DNA from: Gracilariopsis chorda
Taxonomy: Eukaryota > Rhodophyta > Florideophyceae > Gracilariales > Gracilariaceae
Direction of reading: 5' to 3'
Assembly (NCBI GenBank): GCA_003194525.1
Contig: NBIV01000075.1
Span: 186,001-250,000 of the forward strand
DNA: 64,000 nucleotides
How positions within the stretch are numbered: position 1 is the stretch's first letter; every line of letters starts with the position of its first letter. The notes below the pieces were generated by a model. That model saw only the letters and a program-made list of their open reading frames with translations, was not told where the DNA came from and did not search any database. The translations under genes and the position numbers were made by a program. Positions 11,001 through 22,740 of this stretch are shown piece by piece.

Positions 11001-12770
11001 CGGGTCAAACTCCGGAAGCACTCAACGAAGTTGAAGTTATTCCCAGCACGGGCCCCTCTCGAGTTTGTCGCAATTGACCTCTTGGGACCGCTGCTCACCA
11101 CAAAGCGTGGACATAAGTTTTTACTCGTTATCACGGATCGTTTCTCCAAGTTGGTTCGCACCGTACCTTTACGGAAGATATCCGCTTTCGCGGTGGCGCA
11201 AGCCTTCGTCACCCATTGGGTATTTGTCTACGGACCACCAGTTAACATTCTATCCGATAACGAAAAGCAATTCGCATCGCGATTCTTTGAGGACGTGTGT
11301 CGGATTCTCGATATCAAGAATCTGTTCACAAAGACCTACCACCCCCAGTGTAATGGGCAAGTCGAGCGGTTTAAACGAACGCTGTTAGCCTCTCTCCGTT
11401 CTTACGTTGCTGATCACCCCAAAACATGGGACCTGTACACTGACGCCTTGACGTTTGCGTATAACACACAGGTACACCGTACATTGGGTTTGACTCCATT
11501 TGAATTGGTACTTTCGCGTCATCCGCCCGCCGTAGCGTTGGAACCTCAGCCTACGCTGGCAAACTTCCCTTCCGTGAAGGATTATCGCCAACGATGGAAA
11601 GCGTGGCTTACGAAGTTAATCCCGGTCGCCCGGAGCTCCATGGCACGAGCACAGGCCGCGTACAAGCGTGATTTTGACTCTCGTGTACGAGGTACAGCAC
11701 CGCCAATTACGGAGAGTGACTACGTCTTCTTCCGTAAGGAGCACTGGAACCCTGATAAGGAGAAACGGCATAAGCTCTCACCCGTCGCGGACGGTCCCTA
11801 CAAGGTCATATCAGTGGATAATGACACCTTAGTGGTGGAAATGAACGACGCTCATGAGCGGATTTCCCGCGATCGCGTTGTTATGGCACTGCCACCTTCC
11901 GTAGAGGTTGCTTACCAAGATGAGAACCAACACACCCCAGTGGAACAACCTACATCTGTGGTTAGCAGGCCTTCTGTGTTGCCACACCCTTCAAGGGGAC
12001 TCTCAGATATACCGTCCTTATCGGACGCAGGCCCGAATGGCCTTTCGTCTCTAACGCCACCGCGCGGTGTCTATCCCCGCAGTTTGGGCGCTTCTACCCC
12101 TCCCCATGCCGCTCCATCTAAGGAAGGGGAGGAGAACCCTAACTCTCGTCCAGAGACTGAAACCGCTTCGTCGCGTCATGACAACCGTGGTGCACGGACC
12201 TCAGGACACATCGAAAAGGACAATAGTGGACCGAGAATTCCGTCTACTGACGTGCCATCTACGCATTTGCGCGGTACAGCTCCGGCTGAACCCTCTCGAG
12301 GAATTTCTACCGCATCTGCGCCAGATCGCACTCCCCACCGGGATTCTAGTCGTCAAAATGCACCACGCAGTGGGAAGTCTCTCGCCAAAGTGAAATCGTT
12401 GCAGGAAACTATTTGCGTTCGCAATACTGAACCGGCTGTGCCGTCGAGCGTTGATCCGCATTCCGTGGGTCACGGTTCGTCAACAACAGCTACGCTGGAT
12501 AATGCAGAGCAGGCCCTCGCGGGATCCTCTGAGCCGACTACACCGGACGTGGTAACTCCTACTGCACGGCAGAACACACCGGCCAGGCCGGGCAAGCACA
12601 CCGTACAGGACGGAAGGAAAACGACCAGCAAGCTGGATTCTGGTTTAGGACCATCGCGCAGTCGCGAACTCACTCCGAGTGTCTCGGTTGATTCCGACAG
12701 TGTCGCCGAAGTCGCACCGGTCACTCTGGAAGGAAAGCACGTCAAAGACGGAAATACTTCGTCGCCGCTT
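8022..12770 (+). pseudogene. E1 pol: protease, reverse transcriptase, RNase H, integrase
   Basis: One frame carries the whole polyprotein. Domains: aspartic protease (VLDTGAGPNF, about 8289-8318); reverse transcriptase (IPFGLTNAPATF, then YLDDII, about 9685-9705); RNase H (VDTDASDYQVG, about 10132); integrase with H-H-C-C zinc region (10860-11000), core acidic residues in AIDLLGP, LSDNEKQF and QCNGQVERF (11070-11370) and a GPY/F-like module (about 11790). Three stops fall close together in RNase H (TGA at 10200, then two TAG before 10295); E2 has arginine, glutamate and tryptophan codons there. The C-terminal tail is proline/serine-rich. No chromodomain remains. An ORF continues to 12908 by reading through the intron-like sequence, which is probably chance. 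Confidence 0.88.
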
Positions 12771-12771
12771 C

Positions 12772-12841
12772 GTATGTGTTTTGTTTCTTACTTAATCTAC
12801 GTTGTTGAAATTACATCTATTCACTGTTTTCTTTGTTCCAG
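12772..12841 (+). other. Intron-like segment at the E1/host junction
   Basis: The segment starts GTATGTG, has a possible branch region (CTTACTTAATC), a pyrimidine-rich 3' part and ends TTCTTTGTTCCAG, followed by coding-like sequence. It is 70 nt long. It marks the right edge of recognisable E1 sequence and probably belonged to the downstream gene. Confidence 0.45.
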
Positions 12842-15340
12842 GTGTTGTGGGGATCAACTGCATGCCTTGCAACATGAGCACGGAGCAAGCTACATCAACC
12901 GGCGGTAAGGAATTTACATCGTTGTATACTTCGTCCCACTCGAGTGTAGGAATTAAGACTAACGAATATCATGTGTTGCACATTACTGCGATAGACGCTG
13001 AACACATTCGGATTTTGCAACGCGAATGGCGTATTAGGAAGCGCAAAGAGCTTGAGGAGAAGAAGCGTAGGAAGAAGCTTAGAAAAATGAAGTCATCTCA
13101 GCATGATCCACGAGTTCAAGATTTGCGCGCCGAGGATATAAAAGTTGATATCATGTCACTACAACCTTCCAGATCTCATGTTGGCCGTCCATTTGGTACG
13201 AATGCAGTTCAAACACCCCCTAGCACATCCGACACTTTGCACGTGGGTGCCACCGATGTTGGAAGGGGATCACAAGGTGCGCCACACTATGACCTGCATC
13301 AAGATGAAAAGGAACAAAACGTACCACAAAAGTTTACGCCACAGATGTCCCATTATGAGGATTCTCGGCAAGAACCAGATGCATTGTCTCATTCAGTGCT
13401 GTACGCCAGCTGTGAACTTGGACAGCACTCTATCTCTTCACCATCCAACAAAGCAAACATCATTTCTCCTGGCATGCCGTCTTGTTTGCCAATGTCTCAG
13501 GAAATCGAAGACAGAGACGGTCAGATTGCCCAGAGGCCTGGGCCGTTCGCACATGAGTCCAGGTTTCGCAATCCAGACGGCAATAAGAAGAAGCAGACCA
13601 ATAGCACTGCATCATCGCATCGGTCCAATACGATTCAGTTCTTCTTCACAGATTCAATGGATGACTTTGCAGCTATCACGGGCGACGAATCAACCGTTTT
13701 AAGCGCTCAGAACCCCGTAGATATCCCAGGGTGTCCAGCGGTGCGCAATACTTGGAATGGTCTTGCCAGCGAAGAAGCCCATCTTCCAGAAGAGGAGCTG
13801 GAAAGATTCTATGGGCGAGAACAAACGTAAACAACGGGCAATGAGACCAGCGAGGTCATCGAGTTCCAGAAGAGGAGGCAAGAGATTAGAAATCATGCGG
13901 GGCCAATCCTGTATTGCTCAGGTGGTGCAAGTTTTGCCCTCAAGTTCTTCCCTTCAGGCAAGCGTAAGTTCATCCACAGCCCCGAGTATAGACATCAAGT
14001 TTCAAGTTTCATCCACCCTGCCTACTACTCACGGATCTGAGCATGTACAGGTATCATCTCCCATGATCGTCTCTGTTGGAAAAGGCTCAATCGATGTATC
14101 AACATCGGAACCAACGTCTGCACCCAGTACGATCGCGAGTTCTGTGCCGTAGTGTATACCTGGAATCATTCGTCAATACGCGTCCCCTCATCCATGGCAG
14201 TAGACGTTTTCGCCGAACTATCCACTTGATCTGCATCCGGTTCTTTTCATGTAACGGCGAATGGATCTTATACGGGAGTTGATCCACTGTCGCTGAATTT
14301 CTTGCATGAAGACATAAGTGCTAGCACGTCTGAAACAGTGCAGCAGCAGATTGTAATCGCCGCAACAGCGGTGAATGTTGTAGCATAAGATGGAGGTGGC
14401 ATCAACTTACACACATCTGCACCGCATGTCGCGAAGAACAACATGGTACTGGCAGGGACTACTTGGGGTGCATCGGCGGTGCCCTATGCCTGCGCAGCAG
14501 CGTGCGCTACTAGAAACAGCCTCTTGGCAGAATGAAAACAGAGATGTCACGGAAGAGTGGTTCAAGATCTTTCAATCTGCGCTAATGAGCATGAAACTAC
14601 TTCAGAAACAAGATGATCGCTAGTAGATCAGACTCCAAGCAAAGCAGGTCCCGAGAAGGGTGAATCTCGTACCCCAAATGAGAGCGAAGGTGACACCATT
14701 GTCGAAGAACAGAACAACAAACACTGTTCAAAACTAAGCATTTGTCTCAGGCTTGTGCAAAGAGCTAGGGGTTCCACGGCCGCCCATGAAGCTAAGAACA
14801 GACTTCCGTAGGTGGAAGAATAGGAACAAGAAGGCAGGCGGGTGAGCAGTGGAAGAAAATTAAGACAACCTGTGAAAAGCAACTTGAAGATCCTGTACAA
14901 ACGTTATACGAAGGTGGAAAGGATGATCTTGCTAACTGCGTGACATATCAGGGTGTTGCGGGCATTGCGGATCAGCAGATATTTGGAATCACTGCCCTGG
15001 CACATGGTGCGCAATCAGCACAAGGGGATGGTACCGTTGGTACATATGGTTGTGAAATGATGTTTCTGAACTTTTGGATGCACAGGTAGGAAAAGTAATG
15101 AGAGCAGTAGAGAAGTTGGTGGCTAGTAGGAGTATCTCTAGGGCACCCTGCCGATTGTAGCTCTTGGTCAGAACCGTTTTGACAGGGTTTGCGGTTCTAC
15201 AGGAGGTTAGAGAGTACTTCGGTGGCGTTGGCCCAGAAGGGATAGCCATTTTGTCAAATGGAGTCAGGTTTCCACTGAGTGCCTTCAACGAGTTGTGGGT
15301 ATCTGAAGCGAACCGTTATCTTTTGTACCGTTCGTAATGT
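12842..15340 (+). pseudogene. Decayed unidentified host gene, several frame changes
   Basis: Coding-like sequence runs through three frames. Frame one (12842-13830) has a basic stretch rich in K, R and E (about 13010-13095, REWRIRKRKELEEKKRR) followed by Ser/Pro/Gln-rich sequence. A second frame continues to 14152 (Ser-rich). Further pieces include SLNFLHEDISASTSETVQQQ-type sequence (about 14290), LEDPVQTLYEGGKDDLANC (about 14890-14950) and EYFGGVGPEGIAILSNG (about 15210-15260). Stops and frame changes separate them. I do not recognise the family. The composition suggests one long, largely disordered protein with a more ordered C-terminal part, now a pseudogene, possibly broken by E1. Confidence 0.4.
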
Positions 15341-18300
15341 GAATTGCAAATGGTACGCGAAAGAGATTGGTGTACAGTACATTGTTACATGGTGGCGAAG
15401 GACAGCGGAGGGTAAGGGTTTAACCCTTCATCTTTGTGTCCTGTGTCGAAGCGTTTCCGACGATGCTCGATCGTAGCGACGCTGCCGGATTCGTTCCTTT
15501 TCTGGTTGCTAGCTAGGGAAGGACTGAAGAGCGGTGCAGTTGCGCCCAGCTCTTGGCGAGTTACGTGCAGCGAGTGGCTGTTTGAGCAATTGCCCATTAT
15601 TGTAAAGCATTTGGGGCGGCGGTGGCGTGTGCCCATCTGGAGCCGTGTGAAGAACTCGGCATGCGACGCGCGTGCCGTACATGCGCAGCACAACCGTCAG
15701 GAAGAGGAGAGGCGCGAAGCTAAAGGGGCGCGTACGCGTCTGGCTCCGCGCTTCTGGACTCCAACCGATGCGCGAGCGATGGAAACGTAAACGCTTGTGC
15801 TGCAAGACGCCAACGGCGACCCGACGGTCGCGGGCGATGTAGGCACCCGACGGACAACGTTCGCGTGCGAGAACTGCCAGTATAGCGTGTAGAGCTCATT
15901 CAACACTCTACGCCATACGTTTACAACGTACAGGGATCGACGGCTTTCCTGTGGCAATTTGGGCTCGAATTGAAAACCCAATCCCTTTTGGTGATAGGCT
16001 TAAAGCTGGTTGTATGTATTCTCCAAAACCATCAAACAGCAGAAGGGGCGATTATTAGCGATGGGCAGACTCCGACAGACCCAGGTCTTGAATGTGTTTA
16101 CATGGACGAAGCAATTTGATGAAGTGAAACTGAGAAGTGTATTTTAGTGAGAGTCTGCTCATTTGGGAGCAGGCACGTTCCTGTTCAACGTCCATGCACT
16201 ACTTGGAATACGCAGAGCCCTGTTTCTCTCGCGTTGCAAGCTTGAAAACTCGTTAGCTTCCTAAATGGCATCTTGGTGACCCAACCATTCACCGAACGAC
16301 CTCGAACAGGAATAAATCTTCCGCGGTGCAGTTCTCTGTAGGAAGGTTCCTTTTGTATCGGCTGGCGCTACAGATCGGGAGAGAAGGCATGGTAGACATT
16401 ACGTCTTTCGAAAACCATGAAAGAATGTTTCAATATGATAAACGAGGTGAACATTTCAAACGTAATGTGCAGATCTACATCCACTGCATGGATAAAAGTG
16501 TCCTGCGATGAGGCGACGTCACTTCTTGTTTAGTCCAATGGAGACTGGATGTTGTTCGATACGAGAGTGTTTTGGAAGTTTCAGTGAAGTTTCTAATGGA
16601 CAAAACAGTTTGCGGTGCAGTATCGGCTATTTCTGAAAGAAGGGCTTTCGTGCAGCGCAAGTTGACGGTAGACATCAAGGAGTCGGAGCAAGGTCGAAGG
16701 AAGAGCAGGACTATCGGCGATGTGATAGGTTGCGTGACACTTAGTTTACGGGTTTTTATCTTCTATGTCAGAGACCGCATATTCCCTATAAATGTGTTCA
16801 TACTCTACGTAGAAGCCAATGTGGTAAAAATATTCGTTTAACTCTTAATCCTGACGCCCAAAAACGATTCCTCTGCGAAGCAATGAACTCTGAAGGCCTT
16901 TCTGCTTTCTGCAACTTCTATGTCATGTTGTTGGGGTAAGTGAACCTGTCAGATTTCTTTGCTGATATTTCAATAGTAGGACGTAAAGCACGGTCGCTAG
17001 CTCTGTTGTTATTGCTTGAAAGTTTCACCAAAGGCTAAGGAATATACCAAGCCATCCTTTCAGTATTATACCGTATGAATTGCGGAAGAAAACTACCAGC
17101 AGCAGTTCGAATGTGCTGGGGCCAAGCAAACCGTTGTTAGATGGGGATGTTAAACAATACGAACCCAAAAACTTCACAATTAAACCATGAGAGGCGGTAG
17201 ACATAGATCCGGAAGCACAGGGCGTAAAAGCCCGTGATGTGTACTTCCAACAACCAGTCCGTTCTACTCATACCGAAGAAGAACGACAAGTACTTTCAAG
17301 TTCTTTAGTGAGTCTCTTGATGCCAGCAGTCATTGCGCTCTAATACAAAAGTACAATCGGGAACTCTATACAAGAATATACAGTGGTAGGAAGATGCGAT
17401 CGACAGCAGCACTACGACATGGTAAATGAACAGGAGGGAGAGCGGCTATCTACAGACGACGCGGCCTCGCGGTTTGTCTCGTTGAGGCAAAACATCTTAG
17501 TCCGGGAATATATACAGTTCATGCCACAGTGAGACAGTGGGTGCCGTCCTACGGCTTTCGAAAGTATACGTACCTTCCCAACATAAGGCCGAAACTTGGG
17601 TCACCGATCTTTGCAAACAAGACATGGTGGTAGTAGAGAGCAACACATGCGGTTCTTGGTTCCCTAGCAGCCAGGGTGCTGGTGCAGCCCTGGAGCTTGA
17701 GTGTACGGGATGCAGTTGCTGAACAGAGAACATGCTTCAACAAGAACAGAGCCGCCAACAAGCACAAGGAGCGCAGTAGACATATCAGCTATACCCTCTT
17801 AACTGGGACGGATGCAGAGATTTGCAGGATCTTTCGCAGCCCTTTTCAGACCAACAAATGCGTACAACTGCTCTGAAGGTAGGACGAGTTCCTCGATAGT
17901 GCATAACAAGACGAAATGAAAAGTCGCAGAAGGTGACGGGTCTAGATTCAGGAGGTAGTAGAGACAGAACTGAGGGAAAATGTGCCAAACCCATGAACTA
18001 TTGAAAATGTTGTATCGGAGAAAAGCCTTGGCATGCCTACCCAACTGCAGCTGTAGAGAAAGATCGATTTCTTGGAGAATAGGCAAGGGCGTCATGTCCA
18101 CTTTTCAAGTGCTGAGCCAACAACTGAAGATCCACAGCGGTGGTTGGGAATATATCTCTCCGAAGAGCACAAACAACTCTGGAGCAGCTGTTTACCAGGC
18201 ATTTTTCAACCATACATCCGATGTCTACATGCCTCCACAAAAAGAATATCTTGTCCGCTCGGAATCTGACTCAACATACTGTTGATCACTTATTTCCACG

Positions 18301-18720
18301 ATGTTGTCATAGAGCAACATTACGACGGAAAGAGCGGCCTCCCCTTGTGGAAAAGCAAGGCTTTAACGTCCAAGCAATAGTTAGAACATGAGCAATCAAA
18401 GTTGCTAGTATGATTAGACAATGAGGGGTTCCTCATAGATCAGCCCTACGACTGTCATGGAATTAGGGACTCGGTCAAAAAACACACACACTCTCTTGTT
18501 AATCTAGGGGAAGGTACAACGGACCCGAGCATAACCAAAAGATTGAACTTTGGACAAGGTTGGATCGGAATGGAAAACAACGCTAGAGTAGATTATGCAA
18601 CATGAAGTTTACCAGTTTGCATATTCTGCTAAAGAGATTACACATTCCTGTCGTATGCATGTGTAATGTACAAAATCCAAAGGAGTATACTAAGGGATCA
18701 AACCCAAATACTTCTCTGGT
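15341..18720. other. No confident gene; scattered coding-like fragments
   Basis: Only short broken frames are found. The longest, 15434-15790 on the plus strand (118 codons, Arg/Ala-rich end), matches nothing I know. Some segments (around 16400-16570 and 18040-18270) read like decayed protein sequence in changing frames and may be further remains of the pseudogene to the left. No LTRs, tRNA or conserved domain are visible. Confidence 0.4.
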
Positions 18721-18723
18721 TGT

Positions 18724-19470
18724 CTAGATTCCTCCGTGACGGACACACACAAATCGTGAGAAGGTTTCTTCCGAGAGGGCGAGCAGTGTGTTCTCGAGCG
18801 TTTTGAACGCCAATACCTTCGACAGTATCGTTTGCGGGGCGGGAAGAGCGGCGGTTTGTGAGTAAGGGAGAGAGGAGTGTGTACTGTGAAAGAATTTTGT
18901 GTTGGAAGAGCGCTCCGGATACGAAAAACGCTTGACAGAAGGTGTGACCGTTTCTTGCTTCTTATCATTGTTAAGAACGATATAGCGGTTGTTGCCGAAG
19001 GCGAAGATGACTCTTCCGGGGTAGAAGAACTTGTCCAGGGGTAAGTATTGGGCAATACGAGCTTTGATCAGCGACGCGATGGCGGTTTGTGCGGTTTGGG
19101 GGGCTTTGGGGGCTTTGTTTGCTTTGGGGGCTTTGGGAGCTTGGGGTGGTTGGAGTGGTTGGGGGGCTTGGAGTGCTTGGGGCGCTTGGAGTGCTTGGGG
19201 GCTTGGGGTGCTTGGAGTGCTTGGGGTGCTTGGAGTGCTTGGGGGCTTGGGGTGCTTGGAGTGCTTGGGGGGCTTGGGGGGCTTGGGGGGCTTGGGGGGC
19301 TTGGGGTGCTTGGAGTGCTTGGGGGCTTGGGGTGCTTGGAGTGCTTGGGGGGCTTGGGGGGCTTGGGGGGCTTGGGGGGCTTGGGGGGCTTGGGGGGCTT
19401 GAGCGGCTTGGGCGGTCTGGAAAGTTAGGGCGGTGTGAGCGGTGACATTTGGTGGAGCATCTGGACACAT
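18724..19470 (-). CDS. Hypothetical Pro/Ala/Lys repeat protein with unique C-terminus
   Basis: A 248-codon minus-strand frame whose first half is made of tripeptide-type repeats (APQ, PKP, KHS) encoded by the G-rich minisatellite. The second half (after about residue 135) is not repetitive and contains FYPGRVIFAFGNNRYIVL and SVKRFSYPE. That second part resembles the end of a retroelement integrase (a strand-rich module with a closing SVKR block), so this may be a pol remnant fused in frame to a minisatellite rather than a host gene. Because the repeat unit is 9 bp, all frames across it stay open, so ORF length alone is not evidence of coding. Confidence 0.3.
   Translation of the reverse strand: MCPDAPPNVTAHTALTFQTAQAAQAPQAPQAPQAPQAPQAPQALQAPQAPKHSKHPKPPKPPKPPKPPKHSKHPKPPSTPSTPSTPSTPSPQALQAPQALQAPQPLQPPQAPKAPKANKAPKAPQTAQTAIASLIKARIAQYLPLDKFFYPGRVIFAFGNNRYIVLNNDKKQETVTPSVKRFSYPERSSNTKFFHSTHSSLPYSQTAALPAPQTILSKVLAFKTLENTLLALSEETFSRFVCVRHGGI
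19093..19412. repeat. G-rich 9-bp minisatellite
   Basis: About 35 imperfect copies of a unit close to GGGGGGCTT, with variants such as GTGCTTGGA in blocks. Plus-strand runs of four to six G every 9 bp make a strong G-quadruplex candidate. The unit length is a multiple of three, so every frame on both strands is open and repetitive. From 19517 to 20110 I see no gene. Confidence 0.9.
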
Positions 19471-20121
19471 CGTGGGAAGGGGTCGGATGATGACAGCGGG
19501 AGGAGGACGGCGGCAATGGTACGAGGGCGGTACGCGTTCGCTTAAGAGGCAGCGCTCATCAAAAGCACTGAAAGACCGCGCTTTACAGCAATCGCATGCG
19601 TCACGCGTAGGTGTCCCCTCTAAGATTAGCCAATCGCAGCGCGTGCTGCGGCGCGCATTTTGAGCGGTCTATCCCCGACTCCACGTGGAAGTCCTGCAGC
19701 CATGCTCTGCTTTCTGAGGTGATTCCGTGCCTCCGACGTGAGGCGGATGGCGGTGGTGGCTTTGTTGTTGTTGTTTACAGAGAATGCGGAGGGGCACGTT
19801 CTGGGGAGGAGATAGTTTGTACCTAACGAACTGCTGACATTTCACGTAGTAAGCTCTACGAGACTTGAATATAGCAGTACACCAAGCTTTTCGTACCCCA
19901 TGCTCGCAATGCGTACCACATACCGTGCAAGCTTTGGTCCCTCAGGATTAAGAACACATCAGCCATTTGCTGCGTTGGCCCCAGAAGTTAGCGAAGACAA
20001 ACATTCTCAGATTTGCGAACGCCAAAACGAGGACAGAAGGCAATCGAGAGCTATGCAGATCGTAGCACGCTGAAAGGAGTCCAAGAGACCAGAACACGGC
20101 GCTTAGTATCATTTCCATCAG

Positions 20122-20128
20122 TATATAA
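20122..20128 (+). promoter_or_regulatory. TATA box of the small acidic gene
   Basis: TATATAA lies 93 bp before the likely start codon at 20221, leaving room for transcription to start near 20150 and a short 5' leader. It is one of the few clear core-promoter signals in the window. Confidence 0.55.
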
Positions 20129-20220
20129 GAACCCCACCGCCGTTCAAACTCGTCCTCCTTCTACAAGCCGCTTCTCCACTACCTCCGAACTCAGACAGGT
20201 TCTTCATCAAAACACTACAA

Positions 20221-20666
20221 TGGATTTCCCACCTTTCACATGCACGTCCACCCAGAACGAGAAGAAAGAAGTCGAAGACGCGCTCGACGGTGTCACCAAA
20301 GCTTCCACGGAAGCCAAGCAATCCCATTCTCTACAAATAAACTCGAACAATAACACACACAATCGCGCAGAGCAGAACCCCTCCGATTCCGCAGAGCTGA
20401 AAGCCGCTATCGACGCTGCCATCAAAGCTTCTATGAAATACGAGCAATCTCAAGCTCAGAAACTGAACACGGACAGTGACACAAACGTCCCCAACGAACA
20501 GGACGTCCCTGATCGTGCAGAGCTCAGAGCAGCTATCGATGTTCTGAAAGCCGGAAAACCTGGAGCTAATGAATTGGACACAAACAGCAACAGAGATGAC
20601 CCCTCCGAACAGAACGAATCCCAGTTCGTGGGAGAATCAGATGATTCTCTAGACGAGACAGAGTGA
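20221..20666 (+). CDS. Small acidic repeat protein, 148 aa, unknown function
   Basis: The frame is open upstream to 20013, but ATG 20221 is preferred: it follows a TATA box at normal distance and its first residues (MDFPPF) begin the protein-like composition. The product is hydrophilic and acidic, rich in N, S, Q and E, and ends SDDSLDETE. Three related helical segments can be seen, VEDALDGVTKAS, AELKAAIDAAIKAS and AELRAAIDVLKAG, separated by Asn-rich linkers with NEQ or AEQ. The middle one loosely fits a ubiquitin-interacting motif pattern (hydrophobic-x-x-Ala-hydrophobic-x-x-Ser), but key acidic positions are not ideal. There is no signal peptide or membrane segment. I do not recognise a family. 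Confidence 0.5.
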
Positions 20667-22640
20667 AATCAGCATGGGACTCTTTCGAAGGGCTCTCAAA
20701 ATGCATTCTCCAGCGCTGAAAAGTCATTGTCAATTCGAAAGTGGATTGTGCGTGTAGGCCCAAAGACCAGGCTTAGAGTTTCTGTCCGTACAAATTGAAG
20801 GTTCAGTGTATTGGACAGAATCTGCAACAGTGAGAAGAAAGGCTGGTTTTCCTTTTTTGGGCCAATTGTAGGTGCCGGCTAATATTCACTTGTGCAGGAT
20901 ATTGACGATTTCGTTCCTACGGAATCACTGAGAAAATCCGGTGCCCTTATGCTGGTTGTCTGTAGGACCACATGGCACTGTTACACGAGGTTAGACTTTG
21001 AAATAGATAAGAGAGTTAACCTTCTCTTGAGGACGACGAAGGTAGATATCTGGTTTGAAGTCGACATGAATGTCAGACTCGTGCTTACAGCAGGAATGCA
21101 CAGGCATCATTGTCTTTAATCTGTACCCCTCTAGAGAAAATTCGAAAAATCCTGAAAAACGAAATCCTAGCTAGAGCCAAACAATAAAACCGTTAAACCA
21201 ATCCGGAATGGATTCCATTCCCGATTGGTTCAATTCAATAGAACCCCAGACCTCTGTAACGGCTGCGTTTAGTAATCACGGAAGGTACACCCGTAAGTAG
21301 AGCTATCGAACAATGCCAAATGTCTCCCCGACTCGAGATGCGGTAGAAGGCTATCGAAGCTACGTATGGAGATTGGCCAGAAATGACCCCTGAGAAACCG
21401 CAATGCCGGCCCATAACGATGTATGACTGACTATTTTGCTACATGTGATCACCAGTCAACACTTCTCTCAACGTGCTAGTCAACAGCCTTCAATAGTAAT
21501 CAAAACATAGGGCGGTTACTACTTTCTTTTTTTCAAAGTAGTCAGTCATATTCTTCATTATGCGTGTGTGTGTGCGTGTTTACATGAGCTGGAACGCATA
21601 CTACTCAGCTATCGCGTCTTACTGCCACCCGTATTCTTCTATGCGTTAGATTGTGCGCACTAAAAGCTTCTTGAAAGCCACCGTGTCTTTTAACAACCTT
21701 TGCTCCTGGCTTGCGGTCTAGACCGACAACCTGAAGCTTTTATTGGTAACCCATTGCAGTCACGTCACGTTCCGCATAGACCCCTTCAACCTTAAAGTAC
21801 GATTACCGACGGCGAACTGAAAATCTTCAAATCCTGAATACGTCCTCGCGGTTTCATTAACCTGCAAGTAAATTTGAATATAAGACGGGCAAATTCATAA
21901 GTCCTGAATAAGCGGTCTGCCGCTATTAATCCTTTAGGGAAGTTAGAAATTGGCTCAGCGAAAACTACCAAACCAAATGTTGGTAATAAATCGACTCGGG
22001 ACTTAAACTAAATTTTTAGATAGCACAATTGCCGTATACTTGGCTACGCTAGGGTGAGTGTAGCTGCTAGTACGTGTACAGGGTGTCGTGTCGTTTTGCC
22101 CGAACCTTAGTCAGGACAGACACCTCTTACAGAGCAAGATCACCACGCAAGTAGCGGTAAAACATTAGAGGAGGTTAACTGGTGAAAAAATATTCTGCTG
22201 GTAGTAATCTCTCCTTGAAATTCTGTCAGTTACACACAACCTCGTTCTGGATTGCGCAGAACTTGGACAGGCCGCTGAAATCGCATCTTGTCGAGATAGT
22301 CTTACTAGGAGCCAGATGTCTGACCGTTAGGTAAGCGGAGATAGCATCTACTGCCTGTAGACCGGGCTACGAAAAAGTAGTAAAACGATCCCTCCACCAG
22401 TAGTGGACCGGTGAATAATTCTTTCTGCCTGTCTCACTTAGTGTCTCGTTGAGTGGTACTCCGCGATGGACTCTGAGACTCACAACGAAAATAAACGCAT
22501 ACCCCATCTAAAATGGGGCGCTGATTATTACAATTGTCGCATATACATTAGGGATCCTTTGCAATCCCTACAATCATTATTCGTTCTGAGGGAACTTCGC
22601 CCAACTGAGGGTTCCGCTGCAGCTCGAAAGAGATAATACG
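20667..22640. other. No gene recognised
   Basis: AT-richer sequence without long frames on either strand. A short GT-rich run lies near 21565. The right part may contain the leader or LTR of the copia relic whose gag is recognisable from about 22741, but no matching LTR was found on the other side. Confidence 0.4.
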
Positions 22641-22740
22641 ATGCCGATCGTAAGGCAAGATCGGCCATCGTTCAGAGCCTTGCACGCAACCGATCATCGC
22701 AGTCTCGTTACTACCCGAACGAGAACACTGTTCTGCTTTG

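Larger units (their letters stand above)
4885..12770 (+). mobile_element. E1: Ty3/gypsy LTR retrotransposon, 3' end missing
   Basis: Order: 5' LTR, primer-binding site, gag, then pol (protease, reverse transcriptase, RNase H, integrase). The chromodomain, polypurine tract and 3' LTR seen in the related E2 are absent; the element breaks off near 12770, where an intron-like sequence starts. It begins TGAAGTGCAA, as E2 does, inside the second ORF of Harbinger 1. Gag and pol are each almost continuous frames with a few stops, so the element is dead but not ancient. No right-hand target duplication can be checked because the 3' end is lost. Confidence 0.88.

Noticed and set aside
5905..12770. Alternative genetic code (stop codons read as sense) to explain in-frame stops
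   Set aside because: All three stop codons occur at positions that are varied sense codons in the other copy, and intact host and Harbinger ORFs end normally. Simple decay explains it better.
19031..19445. Plus-strand ORFs coding Gly/Trp/Leu repeat proteins
   Set aside because: They are only the other readings of a 9-bp minisatellite; there is no unique flanking coding sequence on that strand.
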